Source of the DNA: CAZVFE01 sp964626405
GTDB taxonomy: Bacteria; Bacteroidota; Bacteroidia; Cytophagales; Spirosomataceae
Length of the DNA: 17,676 bases
Direction: 5' to 3'
NCBI GenBank assembly: GCA_964626405.1
Contig: CAZVFE010000030.1
Location: 1 to 17,676 of the forward strand
In this document: positions 1-7,862 of the stretch, piece by piece
Numbering within the stretch: the stretch's first letter is position 1
Layout of the letters: each line of letters begins with the position of its first letter
Notes under the pieces: generated by a model
Seen by the model: only the letters and a program-made list of their open reading frames with translations
What the model was told of the DNA's origin: nothing
Databases searched by the model: none
Translations under genes and position numbers: made by a program

Positions 1-539
1 TCTTCTTTCGTTCCGTCGTAAATACCACGAATTTGGCGATTAGTATCAATTAAGATTAGGGCGCCAGAATGTAGGTATCCGCCAAGTTCTTTATCGTCTT
101 TTTGGGTGGTGACTAAAAAATTCTTTTCTCCAAGATTAAAAATATATTCTTGGTTTCCTGTGAGGAAAGTCCAGAAATTTGTGTCTACATTTAGTTTTTT
201 TGCAAAATCTTTTAGAACAGCAGGCTGATCAAAATCGGGATCAATGCTGATCGATACCAGTCTTAGATTGTCGTCGTCATGGTATTTTTTGTAAACACGT
301 AGTAATTGTGTTTTCATGATCGGACAAATAGTAGGACAGGTCGTAAAAAAGAAATCTACTACAAAGATTTTACCTTCAAGATTTTTTGTACCGAAGGCCA
401 AAGAATCCTGATTAATTAATTCAAAATCTGGAATGGTATGTCCTGGAGGACCCAAAACAGGGAGTTTTTCCGTTTCCTGACAAGCAAAAAATAATCCTGA
501 TAGCAGGATGCTACTGATGAGAATTCGTAAATTTTTCAT
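1..539 (-). CDS. SCO1/SenC family lipoprotein, partial (C-terminus beyond left edge)
   Basis: The visible 179 residues start at an ATG whose complement is at 537-539 and stay open to the window edge. Residues 1-20 form a lipoprotein signal peptide ending LFFAC, with the lipidated cysteine at 20. A thioredoxin-like fold follows, with the copper-binding CPTIC motif (C68, C72) and the conserved distal histidine H157 in a YLHSG context. These are the three copper ligands of the SCO family, whose members deliver copper to, or reduce cysteines of, the CuA site of cytochrome c oxidase on the periplasmic side of the membrane. The start overlaps the 3' end of the upstream lipoprotein gene by 29 bases and the strand is shared, so it is probably the third gene of an operon led by recN. 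The family is firm; whether this copy serves an oxidase or has a redox role cannot be told here. Confidence 0.9.
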   Translation of the reverse strand, partial: MKNLRILISSILLSGLFFACQETEKLPVLGPPGHTIPDFELINQDSLAFGTKNLEGKIFVVDFFFTTCPTICPIMKTQLLRVYKKYHDDDNLRLVSISIDPDFDQPAVLKDFAKKLNVDTNFWTFLTGNQEYIFNLGEKNFLVTTQKDDKELGGYLHSGALILIDTNRQIRGIYDGTKE

Positions 540-918
540 ATTCGTTAAATGAAGAATCTGTTTCTTCATCTACTTTCTTTAAGATTGCAATTTGTTCTTT
601 AAGATAAACCAATTTTTCTTCCATAGACATTGAATCTAGAGAGGCTAAATCGAAATTATGCATCCAGTCCATCATTCCTTGGCTAGATTTATCTAGAAGA
701 GATTTTATTTGGGCTATATTTGCTGAATCTGCGTCTGTGGACATCGAGTCTAATTTTGCTTTCATGTCTGCCACTTGCATAGTACGCGGCATTAATTTAT
801 CATGAAGCTCAAATAATTCTTGTTTCATTACATCTGAAACTTTTTCTTTTGTTTCTTCACAAGAGATGGTCAGGCTAGAAATACTTAATAAAATTGCTAA
901 GCTAAATAATTTTTTCAT
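511..918 (-). CDS. small lipoprotein of unknown function
   Basis: This 135-residue protein has a clear lipoprotein signal peptide ending LTISC (cysteine at 20). The rest is polar, almost entirely predicted helical, and rich in Glu, Lys, Met and Asp. Two helical stretches (about 30-60 and 100-130) could form a coiled coil, joined by a segment containing MMDWM at about 82-86. It resembles short Bacteroidota lipoproteins sometimes loosely labelled 'viral A-type inclusion protein', a name with no functional meaning. Its gene starts 14 bases after recN and overlaps the SCO1-like gene, so the three are probably co-transcribed. Being next to a SCO-like copper chaperone hints at a shared envelope role, but that is inference. 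The start is the only ATG that gives the signal peptide. Confidence 0.75.
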   Translation of the reverse strand: MKKLFSLAILLSISSLTISCEETKEKVSDVMKQELFELHDKLMPRTMQVADMKAKLDSMSTDADSANIAQIKSLLDKSSQGMMDWMHNFDLASLDSMSMEEKLVYLKEQIAILKKVDEETDSSFNEYEKFTNSHQ

Positions 919-932
919 GTTGATAAGTGTAA

Positions 933-2606
933 TTAATTTTTGTGCGTTTGAATTTGTGCTTTTAATTCTTTCACGGAAGGGAGGAATTGTTGGTATTTTT
1001 CTTCGCCTCCGATCATTTTTGCAATTTCATTTAATTGCTCTATTTGATTTAACTTTTTTATAGCCGAAATGGTTCGGTCTTTTTCATCTTTTTTATAAAC
1101 AAAATAATGGGAGCTACCACCTGCTGCAATTTGGGGAAGGTGCGTAATAGCAATTATTTGATGGGATTTGGCCATTTTGGAGAGCATATTTCCCATTTTA
1201 ATCGCAATTTCTCCGGAGACTCCTGTATCGATTTCATCCAATAAAAGGGTAGGTAATTGTACCTTAGAGGCCATCAGGTATTTAATACTTAGCATAATCC
1301 GACTCATTTCTCCTCCGGAAGCCACATTTCGAAGAGGTTTTGGGGCGGAGCCCTTATTCGAACTAAATAATAATTGTACCTTATCGATTCCGTTTTTGGA
1401 TAATTCTTTATCTGCCCATTCCCATTCTAGGCTTGAATTCGGCATGCCCAGGTCAATCAGGGATTGGGTAAGTGAATTTAGAATTTCAGACGCTTTGGAT
1501 TTTCTTTTTTCACTTAAAATCATTGCTGATGAATCCAAGCTAGCCTTTAATTCTTTTAATTCGGAATTTAAATTTTTTATTTTTTCCTCTAAATTAGTGG
1601 TTTCACCTAATTCATTTTCCAAGGAATTTTTTATTTCGATTAATTCTTGAATATCATTACAACGATGTTTTTGTAATAATTTTCGATATAAATCTATTCG
1701 ATCTTGAACAAAAATCAATCGTTGTGGATCTAATTGAAAATTATCAAATTCATATTCAATTTCTCTGGATATTTCTTTGGTTTCAATCCACAGAGATTCT
1801 ATTCTATTCGCCCAATCTTGGTAATTTGGATTTAATTTGGCAATAGATTGAATATGGTTTAAGGTAGATTTTAGGATTTCTATTCCAGAAATTTCAGAAT
1901 TAGAAAGTGCCTGAGAAATGGCGGCTAATTTTTCTTGAATGAATTCTGCGTTTTCCAATTTCCCTAATTCTTCATTTAGATTTAAATATTCCTCTTCATC
2001 TAAATTCGCTTCAATTAGTTCATTTAATTGGAAGGATTTATAATCTTGTTGGGAATCATCCTCTAGTTTTTTAGCAAGAATAGCCTCTAACTTTTCCTTG
2101 GTATGAAGGAATTTTTGAAAAGAATCTTGATAGTTTTTTAGAATATTGGAATTTTCTGCGTATTGATCCAAGATATTCAAAATATAATCTGGTTGCGAAA
2201 GCCACCATTGATCTTGCTGGGAGTGAATATCTACCAAATTTTCTCCGATTTTTTTTAAATCTTCTAGGAGAATGGGGGTATCATTAATAAAAGCGCGAGA
2301 TTTTCCGGAGGGAAGAATTTCACGACGAATAATACATTCATCGTCGTAGTCCCAATCATTTTCTAAAAACAGTGATTTTAGATGGGGGAGGTTTTTAATT
2401 TCGAAAATGCCTTCAATTATGCACTTTTCGGAAGGCTGGTACAAGGCCTTGGAATCTGCTCTTTCGCCGATAATAAGGGAAATAGCTCCGAAAATGATGG
2501 ATTTACCCGCGCCTGTCTCACCTGTAAGAATAGAGAAATTATCCTCAAAGGAGATTTCCAATGATTCGATAATTGCATAATTCTGGATAAATAATGAGAC
2601 GAGCAT
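933..2606 (-). CDS. recN: DNA repair ATPase RecN
   Basis: RecN is an SMC-like ATPase that acts early in recombinational repair of double-strand breaks. The 557 residues match the family length. The N-terminal half-ATPase begins at residue 1 with LFIQNYAIIESL and carries the Walker A motif GETGAGKS at 29-36. A long central region (about 150-370), rich in Glu, Lys, Leu and Asn, forms the antiparallel coiled coil. The C-terminal half carries the ABC signature SGGE at 430-433, Walker B LLLDEID at 454-460 and the ITHLPQIAA switch-histidine segment. The ATG at 2606 starts exactly at the conserved N-terminus. The gene leads a minus-strand operon and diverges from sucD. A perfect Bacteroidota -7 element lies 23 bases upstream of the ATG. 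Confidence 0.97.
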   Translation of the reverse strand: MLVSLFIQNYAIIESLEISFEDNFSILTGETGAGKSIIFGAISLIIGERADSKALYQPSEKCIIEGIFEIKNLPHLKSLFLENDWDYDDECIIRREILPSGKSRAFINDTPILLEDLKKIGENLVDIHSQQDQWWLSQPDYILNILDQYAENSNILKNYQDSFQKFLHTKEKLEAILAKKLEDDSQQDYKSFQLNELIEANLDEEEYLNLNEELGKLENAEFIQEKLAAISQALSNSEISGIEILKSTLNHIQSIAKLNPNYQDWANRIESLWIETKEISREIEYEFDNFQLDPQRLIFVQDRIDLYRKLLQKHRCNDIQELIEIKNSLENELGETTNLEEKIKNLNSELKELKASLDSSAMILSEKRKSKASEILNSLTQSLIDLGMPNSSLEWEWADKELSKNGIDKVQLLFSSNKGSAPKPLRNVASGGEMSRIMLSIKYLMASKVQLPTLLLDEIDTGVSGEIAIKMGNMLSKMAKSHQIIAITHLPQIAAGGSSHYFVYKKDEKDRTISAIKKLNQIEQLNEIAKMIGGEEKYQQFLPSVKELKAQIQTHKN

Positions 2607-2629
2607 AAAAAATATGTTCTAATTTATAA

Positions 2630-2637
2630 CAAAAATA
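2630..2637 (-). promoter_or_regulatory. candidate -7 element for recN
   Basis: On the minus strand this reads TATTTTTG, a full match to the Bacteroidota -7 consensus TAnnTTTG, ending 23 bases before the recN ATG. No convincing -33 TTG was found at the usual 19-23 base spacing. In such AT-rich DNA the match could be chance, so the position relative to the gene is the main support. Confidence 0.45.
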
Positions 2638-2699
2638 CAATTTTGAAATTTTATTTTACGAATATCTTAAACTTATTCAATTTCTTGGTAAATATTTTA

Positions 2700-2707
2700 T
2701 AACTTTA
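2700..2707 (+). promoter_or_regulatory. weak candidate -7 element for sucD
   Basis: TAACTTTA matches TAnnTTTG at all fixed positions except the last. It lies 43 bases upstream of the sucD ATG. The nearest TTG upstream (2685-2687) is only 12 bases away, too close to be a standard -33 element. This is the best candidate in the 144-base divergent gap on this strand, but it is weak. Confidence 0.25.
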
Positions 2708-2750
2708 GGAACTTTTTTCGCCTAGAATTAAAAAAGTTAAATCCGATAAA

Positions 2751-3626
2751 ATGAGTGTATTAGTAAACAAGAATTCAAAGATTATTGTTCAGGGATTCAC
2801 CGGAACAGAAGGAACTTTTCATGCTGAGCAAATGATTGCTTACGGAACGAATGTAGTAGGAGGGGTTACTCCAGGTAAAGGAGGAGGAACACATTTAGAC
2901 CGTCCGATTTTCAATACCGTAAAACAAGCAGTAGACTCAACTCAAGCAGATACTTCTATTATTTTTGTTCCGCCTGCATTTGCAGCAGATGCGATTATGG
3001 AAGCAGCGGATGCTGGAATAAAAGTAATTATTTGTATTACAGAGGGAATTCCTACAAAGGACATGATCGATGCAAAAGAATATTTGAAGGGCAAGGATTG
3101 TCGTTTAATCGGTCCAAACTGTCCGGGAGTAATGACGGCCGACGAATGTAAGGTGGGAATTATGCCAGGTTTTATTTTCCAAAAGGGAAGAGTAGGAATC
3201 GTATCTAAGTCTGGTACCTTAACTTACGAAGCGGTAGATCAATTAACGAAAGCTGGATTAGGTCAGACTACTGCAATTGGAATTGGTGGTGATCCAATCA
3301 TTGGAACGACTACAAAAGAGGCAGTAGAATTATTAATGAATGATCCAGAGACGGAAGGTATTGTAATGATTGGAGAGATTGGAGGAGGAATGGAAGCAGA
3401 GGCTGCGCATTGGATCAAGGCGGATGGAAACAGAAAGCCAGTAGTTGGATTCATTGCAGGACAAACTGCTCCAAAAGGTAGAAGAATGGGACATGCTGGA
3501 GCGATCATTGGAGGTTCAGATGATACCGCAGAAGCAAAAATGAGAATTATGAAAGAATGTGGCATTCATGTAGTACAATCACCAGCGGATATTGGTGAAA
3601 CTATGCTGAAAGCCTTAAAAGGATAA
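2751..3626 (+). CDS. sucD: succinyl-CoA synthetase (ADP/GDP-forming) subunit alpha
   Basis: This is the alpha subunit of the TCA-cycle enzyme that converts succinyl-CoA to succinate with substrate-level nucleotide phosphorylation. Its 291 residues are the normal length. The N-terminal CoA-binding Rossmann domain includes GFTGTEGTFH (15-24) and VTPGKGG (39-45). The CoA-ligase domain carries GPNCPG at 121-126. The phosphohistidine is H248 within RMGHAGA, and GGG at 211-213 belongs to the conserved loop region. The beta subunit gene sucC is not in the window, so the two subunits are encoded apart, which is common in Bacteroidota. The next gene begins 3 bases after the stop codon, suggesting a shared transcript. 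Confidence 0.97.
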   Translation: MSVLVNKNSKIIVQGFTGTEGTFHAEQMIAYGTNVVGGVTPGKGGGTHLDRPIFNTVKQAVDSTQADTSIIFVPPAFAADAIMEAADAGIKVIICITEGIPTKDMIDAKEYLKGKDCRLIGPNCPGVMTADECKVGIMPGFIFQKGRVGIVSKSGTLTYEAVDQLTKAGLGQTTAIGIGGDPIIGTTTKEAVELLMNDPETEGIVMIGEIGGGMEAEAAHWIKADGNRKPVVGFIAGQTAPKGRRMGHAGAIIGGSDDTAEAKMRIMKECGIHVVQSPADIGETMLKALKG

Positions 3627-3629
3627 AAC

Positions 3630-4808
3630 ATGCTTTTGCATTTTAAGAAATATGTTCCAAAAATTGGGTTTACCAGGCTTTGGAGCATATTTTTTTTTAT
3701 AATGCTTTTGGGAAGTTTGGAATTAAAGGCAGAGAGAAAATTATTGCCTTTCCGCGATATTTCCGATGAATGGGTTGTATATGATGCTGATGGAGATATA
3801 TTTTTACCTTATTTAGCAAGTTTACACGTAGAATACCCCGCAAAATCATTAATAATCCAAGAAAATCAGTTTTTAAATGCCTATTTGGAATTTAATTCCA
3901 AGATGGATTTTGATGTATTTATTAATGGTCAATATTATAAAAAAATACCAGCTGCATTTAATTCCGAGAATAAGCCAATATTAAATTTAAATTATTTAAA
4001 GAAGGAATTTTCGGATTCTAAATTGGTCATTACCCTATACAATAAAAATTTAAAAGGATTGCCTGATGGAATTAATTTAGTGAGGTATCGGGAGGTTCCT
4101 AAAGTTAGACCAATGGAATACCGCTATAAAAATATTATTATCAATATTTTTATGTTCGCCTTATTGATAATTCTTTTGGTAATTATATTTCTAAAGAATC
4201 GATTTCCTGTTAGTTTAAAAAATTATTTCGCCTTACAGGATTGGGTCATATTTTCAAATAAGAATCCAATGATCTATAATTCTCCTTATGATGTGCCGAA
4301 TTTAAGTATGCTTTTGATCCTTTCTTTATTGGCATCCTTGATATCCGTCAATAATGAATATTTCTTGGCAATGGAGAGTATGTCTGTGCAACAATTGAAT
4401 CAAAATTTCCAATTGACGCAGATTTTATGGACCTTATTGAAAATTTTTGGTATTTCTTTATTTTTATTTGGATCTCGATTTATCGTCTATTTTGTGGTAG
4501 CTTCTATATTTAATATTCCCAAAATAGTTAAACTTCACTATTTCAAGAACTTACAGACAAATTTCCAATTTTATTTTATAGCATTTTTGGTTTTTTTAAT
4601 ATTACTTATTCTAAATGGACCAAATAATAAATTAAATATTGGATTATTTGGGGTTTTTGTCAATGGGTTTTATTTAATAAGAGGCCTTTATTATTTTTTG
4701 ATCTTTAAGAAAAACTTGGAAATTCCCAATTTTGTACTGATTGGATATTTGATCCTAACGGAGGGACAAATAGCCTTTTTTGGTATCCGTTGGCTAATTT
4801 TAGAATAG
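3630..4808 (+). CDS. DUF4271-like multi-spanning membrane protein
   Basis: This 392-residue protein has an N-terminal hydrophobic segment (about 17-30) ending ELKAE that looks like a cleavable signal peptide. A non-membrane domain of about 130 residues (36-165) with beta-type composition follows. About six hydrophobic helices come next, near 168-188, 225-241, 264-292, 312-329, 336-358 and 368-388. The topology, and the position directly before hemD and the gld genes, fit the DUF4271 family, a Bacteroidota protein often encoded beside hemD. Its function is unknown. The gene follows sucD by 3 bases, while hemD has its own promoter, so its transcript probably comes from sucD. The family assignment is from memory of layout and sequence character; membrane location is solid. 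Confidence 0.75.
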   Translation: MLLHFKKYVPKIGFTRLWSIFFFIMLLGSLELKAERKLLPFRDISDEWVVYDADGDIFLPYLASLHVEYPAKSLIIQENQFLNAYLEFNSKMDFDVFINGQYYKKIPAAFNSENKPILNLNYLKKEFSDSKLVITLYNKNLKGLPDGINLVRYREVPKVRPMEYRYKNIIINIFMFALLIILLVIIFLKNRFPVSLKNYFALQDWVIFSNKNPMIYNSPYDVPNLSMLLILSLLASLISVNNEYFLAMESMSVQQLNQNFQLTQILWTLLKIFGISLFLFGSRFIVYFVVASIFNIPKIVKLHYFKNLQTNFQFYFIAFLVFLILLILNGPNNKLNIGLFGVFVNGFYLIRGLYYFLIFKKNLEIPNFVLIGYLILTEGQIAFFGIRWLILE

Positions 4809-4814
4809 AGTCCA

Positions 4815-4847
4815 TTGTAATTTATTCAAAAAAAATACCTATCTTTG
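4815..4847 (+). promoter_or_regulatory. Bacteroidota-type promoter for hemD
   Basis: A -33 TTG (4815-4817) and a perfect -7 TATCTTTG (4840-4847) are separated by 22 bases, the layout recognised by the Bacteroidota primary sigma factor. Transcription would start around 4852-4856, giving a leader of about 25-30 bases before the ATG at 4881. The element excludes the in-frame TTG at 4845 as a translation start, since it lies inside the -7 box. Confidence 0.75.
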
Positions 4848-4880
4848 CACTCAGAAAGAAAATTACTCACTTTATATTTT

Positions 4881-5669
4881 ATGTTAGCAGAGAAGCAAGT
4901 TGTAGCCCAAACTCCTGAGAGATTGAAGCCCGTGAAGAGTATTTTAATTACCCAATCATTCAAACCTGAACAACAAACTCCTTATCAAGAAATTGAAAAG
5001 AAATTTGATACAAAGGTTGACTTTCGTTCTTTTATTGAAGTTAAGGGTATAGAATACAAGGAATTTAGAAAAACTAAAATTGATATATTGAGTCATACTG
5101 CCGTGATTTTTACCTCTCGTCATGCTATTGATCATTTCTTTAGAGTATGTGAGGAGGCAAAGTTAGAAATGCCTGCAGATATGAAATATTATTGTATCAC
5201 AGAACAAACTGCTAATTATCTTCAAAAATATATTACTATTCGAAAGAGAAAATTATTTGTAGGACAAAGAACAGCATCTGATTTATTAGAGGTGATCAAA
5301 AAGAGTCCTGCTGAGAAGTTCATTTTCCCTTGTTCGGATGTAAGAACCAATGATATTCCTGATTTCATGGCTAAGCATAAAATTGCTTTGACGGAGGCGG
5401 TGATGTATCAAACGGTTTGTGCGGATTTATCTGATTTAGAAAATGTATTCTATGATATTATTGCTTTTTATAGCCCATCTGGAATAAAATCTTTATTTGA
5501 AAATTTCCCGAATTTCAAGCAAAATAATACAAGAATTGCGGTATTCGGACCAACAACTGCTCAAGCAGCATTGGATGCGGATTTAATTGTAGATATTTTG
5601 GCTCCACAGCCATCTGCTCCATCCATGACAGGTGCCATTGAAAATTATATCTTAGAGGTAAATAAGTAA
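4881..5669 (+). CDS. hemD: uroporphyrinogen-III synthase
   Basis: HemD closes and rearranges hydroxymethylbilane to uroporphyrinogen III, the branch point to heme, siroheme and cobalamin. The 262-residue protein shows the two-lobed layout of the family. The first lobe begins at ILITQSF; the hinge and second lobe include VIFTSRHAIDHF and FIFPCSDVRTNDIP. The C-terminal part has the conserved AFYSPSGIKSLFENFP, then IAVFGPTTAQAA and APQPSAPSM. Primary sequence conservation in this family is low, but these last segments are diagnostic. The ATG at 4881 is chosen because an in-frame TTG at 4845 falls inside the promoter. The gene precedes porP by about 53 bases, and linkage of hemD to the gldK-N cluster recurs in Bacteroidota. 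Confidence 0.9.
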   Translation: MLAEKQVVAQTPERLKPVKSILITQSFKPEQQTPYQEIEKKFDTKVDFRSFIEVKGIEYKEFRKTKIDILSHTAVIFTSRHAIDHFFRVCEEAKLEMPADMKYYCITEQTANYLQKYITIRKRKLFVGQRTASDLLEVIKKSPAEKFIFPCSDVRTNDIPDFMAKHKIALTEAVMYQTVCADLSDLENVFYDIIAFYSPSGIKSLFENFPNFKQNNTRIAVFGPTTAQAALDADLIVDILAPQPSAPSMTGAIENYILEVNK

Positions 5670-5708
5670 ATTAAAAATATTTTCTTATTTTTAGACGTTT
5701 TAATTGGA

Positions 5709-5716
5709 AAGCTTTG
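5709..5716 (+). promoter_or_regulatory. weak candidate -7 element before porP
   Basis: AAGCTTTG matches TAnnTTTG at five of its six fixed positions and ends 6 bases before the chosen porP ATG at 5723, which would leave almost no leader. No -33 TTG is seen at suitable spacing. Read-through from the hemD promoter is at least as likely. Confidence 0.2.
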
Positions 5717-5722
5717 ATTTCT

Positions 5723-6670
5723 ATGCCTACACTTTATACCCGTCTAACAAAGAATATTTTAAGGACAACCGTTTTCTTAATATTTCTTTGTACACGATTA
5801 ATAGGGCAGCAAAGTCCACAATTAAGTTTATACGCTGAAAATTCTGTTTATTTAAATCCTGCTTTATCTGGCTTAGAATCAAATTCTTTTGTTCAATTAC
5901 ATTATCGTAATCAGTGGACAGGTTATACTACCAGTTCGGGGAATACGGGTTCATTAGGGACTCAGATTTTAAGTTTTTCAAATCCGGCTATTTTCAAAAT
6001 TATAGGGATTTCTGGATATTTATTGAACGACAAGGTGCCATCTGGGGCGGGACAAATCCAGGGGGTGATCCAAGGTTCGGTAAATAAGTCAATTGGAGAT
6101 GGTAAATTATCTTTAGGGATAGGATTAGGATTGAATAGACGTAGTTTGGATGGGAGAAATTATATTTATCGAGATCCGAATGACCCATATTTAGATCCTT
6201 ATTTAAATCAGACAGTCAGTTCAGAAAGATTAATTCCAGTATTTGGAATTGCCTATGGGAATGAAACTTATCGATTTGGCGTTTCTTATAATTCATTGGC
6301 TGCGTTACAAGTCCATGGAAACTATAATTTATATTTAGGGAATGAAATTGAGTTAAATCCGAATCTTTTATTGCGCTATTATCAGGGCAAAATTCTGGCT
6401 CAACCAGGTTTTCGCTTGAATTTGAACCAAACAATTTGGTTTGGAGGAAGTTATCGCTTAGGAGATGCGGCAATTGGTATGGTAGGATTAAATTTAAAGG
6501 ATAATAAACTTAATTTAGGATATTCATTAGATTATACTTTGATTAATCAAATTGTTAAGGCCCCATTGAGTCATGAAGTATTTATACGATTTAATTTGCC
6601 TAAGTTTGAAAAGAAAGTAAAATGGACACCAGTAAAAACACCGCGATTTAATTATATTTTAACGCAATAA
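5723..6670 (+). CDS. porP: PorP/SprF family type IX secretion outer-membrane protein
   Basis: PorP/SprF proteins are outer-membrane beta-barrels that bind the T9SS machinery; in Porphyromonas PorP is needed for secretion, in Flavobacterium SprF for adhesin (SprB) delivery. This protein has 315 residues, the normal size. A signal peptide (about 11-28) ends RLIGQ, followed by the family hallmark QLSLYAENSVYLNPALSG and then HYRNQWTGY near 62-70. The rest alternates polar and hydrophobic residues typical of barrel strands, with many Gly, Asn and aromatic residues. The ATG at 5723 is preferred over an in-frame TTG at 5714. Position directly before gldK is the conserved arrangement for the T9SS core partner rather than for one of the many scattered paralogues. 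The C-terminus (PRFNYILTQ) is free of other domains. Confidence 0.92.
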   Translation: MPTLYTRLTKNILRTTVFLIFLCTRLIGQQSPQLSLYAENSVYLNPALSGLESNSFVQLHYRNQWTGYTTSSGNTGSLGTQILSFSNPAIFKIIGISGYLLNDKVPSGAGQIQGVIQGSVNKSIGDGKLSLGIGLGLNRRSLDGRNYIYRDPNDPYLDPYLNQTVSSERLIPVFGIAYGNETYRFGVSYNSLAALQVHGNYNLYLGNEIELNPNLLLRYYQGKILAQPGFRLNLNQTIWFGGSYRLGDAAIGMVGLNLKDNKLNLGYSLDYTLINQIVKAPLSHEVFIRFNLPKFEKKVKWTPVKTPRFNYILTQ

Positions 6671-6686
6671 AATTTAGTTGATATCG

Positions 6687-6717
6687 TTGTGTATTCTAAT
6701 TATTTTGAATAATTTTA
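6687..6717 (+). promoter_or_regulatory. candidate promoter for gldK
   Basis: A -33 TTG (6687-6689) and a -7 TAATTTTA (6710-6717, last base differs from the consensus G) are separated by 20 bases, in the 62-base gap between porP and gldK. The leader would be about 10 bases. An alternative reading, TTG at 6678-6680 with TTATTTTG at 6700-6707, is about as good. It suggests gldKLMN may be transcribed separately from porP, but the evidence is thin. Confidence 0.3.
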
Positions 6718-6732
6718 GTAAATTATAAATAT

Positions 6733-7854
6733 ATGATTTTGAAAATTTTTAGGTACGCCACAATAGTTTTAATTATTACTGGAACACTTTTTCCTAATAC
6801 GAGTTTTTCTCAAGGTTTATTTAATAGAAATAAGGAGGAAAAGACCTTAAGTTCTGACAAGGGAAAGTCTGGGGGGAAATTAAAAAAGGGTTTTTCTTTA
6901 TTTAAAAAATCGAAGGAGAATCCGGGGATCTTAAATGGAGAAATTGTGGCTTCTTATCGTAGAGGGTGGAATCAGCCTACTCCTTATGGAATGGTATTAG
7001 TTCCTGCAGGTTCTTTTTTAATGGGCCAGGCAGATGAAGATTTTTCTAATTCAGTAGTTAACTTAAATAGAAGGGTTTCAGTTTCTTCCTTTTTTATGGA
7101 TGATACGGAAATTACCAACCATGAATATCGTCAGTTTACAGAATCCTTATTAAGAGATTCATTAGCTGTTTTAGGTGAGACCAAAATAATGGAGGATTAT
7201 TATCCGGATTCAACTGTTTGGGTGAATGATTATGCCTATCATAATGGGGATCCGATGTTGGAGTATTATTTTTCTTCTCCTTCCTATGATACCTACCCTG
7301 TGGTTGGAGTAAGCTGGAAGGCAGCTAAGTATTTTTGTCAGTGGAGATCCAATATGATGAATGAGTATAGGAGATCTGAGGGCTTATTTGTTTTGCCAAG
7401 GTTTGAATTGCCTACGGAGGCAGAATGGGAATGGGCAGCAAGAGGAGGGAAGGCATCTGCAAAATACCCGTGGGGAAATCCATATATAGCCAATGCAAAG
7501 GGATGTTTATTAGCCAATTTTAAACCACAAAGAGGAAATTATATTTCAGATGGCTATATGTATACAGCTCCAGCTAATGCCTATAATCCGAATGATTTTG
7601 GATTATATAATATGGCAGGAAATGTTGCTGAATGGTGTAAGGATGCTTATGCTGAAAATTCAAATGCCATAACTTGGGATTTAAACTCCTATTATTATGA
7701 TGAAAATGAACCTCGTAAAATAGTTCGTGGAGGATCTTGGAAAGATATTTCCTATTACCTTCAAACAGGAACAAGAACCTATGAATATCAGGATAAAAAA
7801 CGTGCTTATATTGGTTTCAGAACTGTAATGCGATATCTTGGAACGAAAAAATAA
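6733..7854 (+). CDS. gldK: type IX secretion/gliding ring protein GldK (PorK)
   Basis: GldK, with GldN, forms the large periplasmic ring attached to the outer membrane in the T9SS. The 373 residues comprise a signal peptide (1-26, ending NTSFSQ), a Lys/Gly/Ser-rich linker (about 30-65) and a formylglycine-generating-enzyme-like (SUMF1) domain from about 84 to 368. Landmarks are MVLVPAGSFLMG (87-98), TEITNHEYRQF, ELPTEAEWEWAARGG (225-239), GLYNMAGNVAEW (290-301), VRGGSWKD (331-338) and GFRTVMRY. The fold is structural here, not enzymatic. Known GldK/PorK are lipoproteins, but this one has no cysteine before C202, so it seems to be released by signal peptidase I. It is somewhat shorter than Flavobacterium GldK. 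gldL starts 8 bases after the stop. Confidence 0.95.
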   Translation: MILKIFRYATIVLIITGTLFPNTSFSQGLFNRNKEEKTLSSDKGKSGGKLKKGFSLFKKSKENPGILNGEIVASYRRGWNQPTPYGMVLVPAGSFLMGQADEDFSNSVVNLNRRVSVSSFFMDDTEITNHEYRQFTESLLRDSLAVLGETKIMEDYYPDSTVWVNDYAYHNGDPMLEYYFSSPSYDTYPVVGVSWKAAKYFCQWRSNMMNEYRRSEGLFVLPRFELPTEAEWEWAARGGKASAKYPWGNPYIANAKGCLLANFKPQRGNYISDGYMYTAPANAYNPNDFGLYNMAGNVAEWCKDAYAENSNAITWDLNSYYYDENEPRKIVRGGSWKDISYYLQTGTRTYEYQDKKRAYIGFRTVMRYLGTKK

Positions 7855-7862
7855 TTTAAAAT

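Noticed and set aside
1168..1650. A 160-codon open frame on the plus strand inside recN
   Set aside because: It is antisense to the strongly conserved RecN C-terminal half and its translation has no recognisable motif; it is a shadow of the recN codon pattern.
2607..2750. The recN/sucD gap checked for a small RNA, riboswitch or tRNA
   Set aside because: It is AT-rich with no stable hairpin or conserved RNA motif visible; only promoter-like elements could be supported.
3263..3565. A 100-codon minus-strand open frame within sucD
   Set aside because: It is antisense to the conserved SucD catalytic region, rich in Pro/Ile/Ser from reversed Gly and Asp codons, with no independent support.
5670..5700. 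AT-only inverted repeat AAAATATTTT followed by T-rich bases after hemD, considered as a terminator
   Set aside because: The stem has no G or C and would be too weak; such palindromes are expected in AT-rich gaps.
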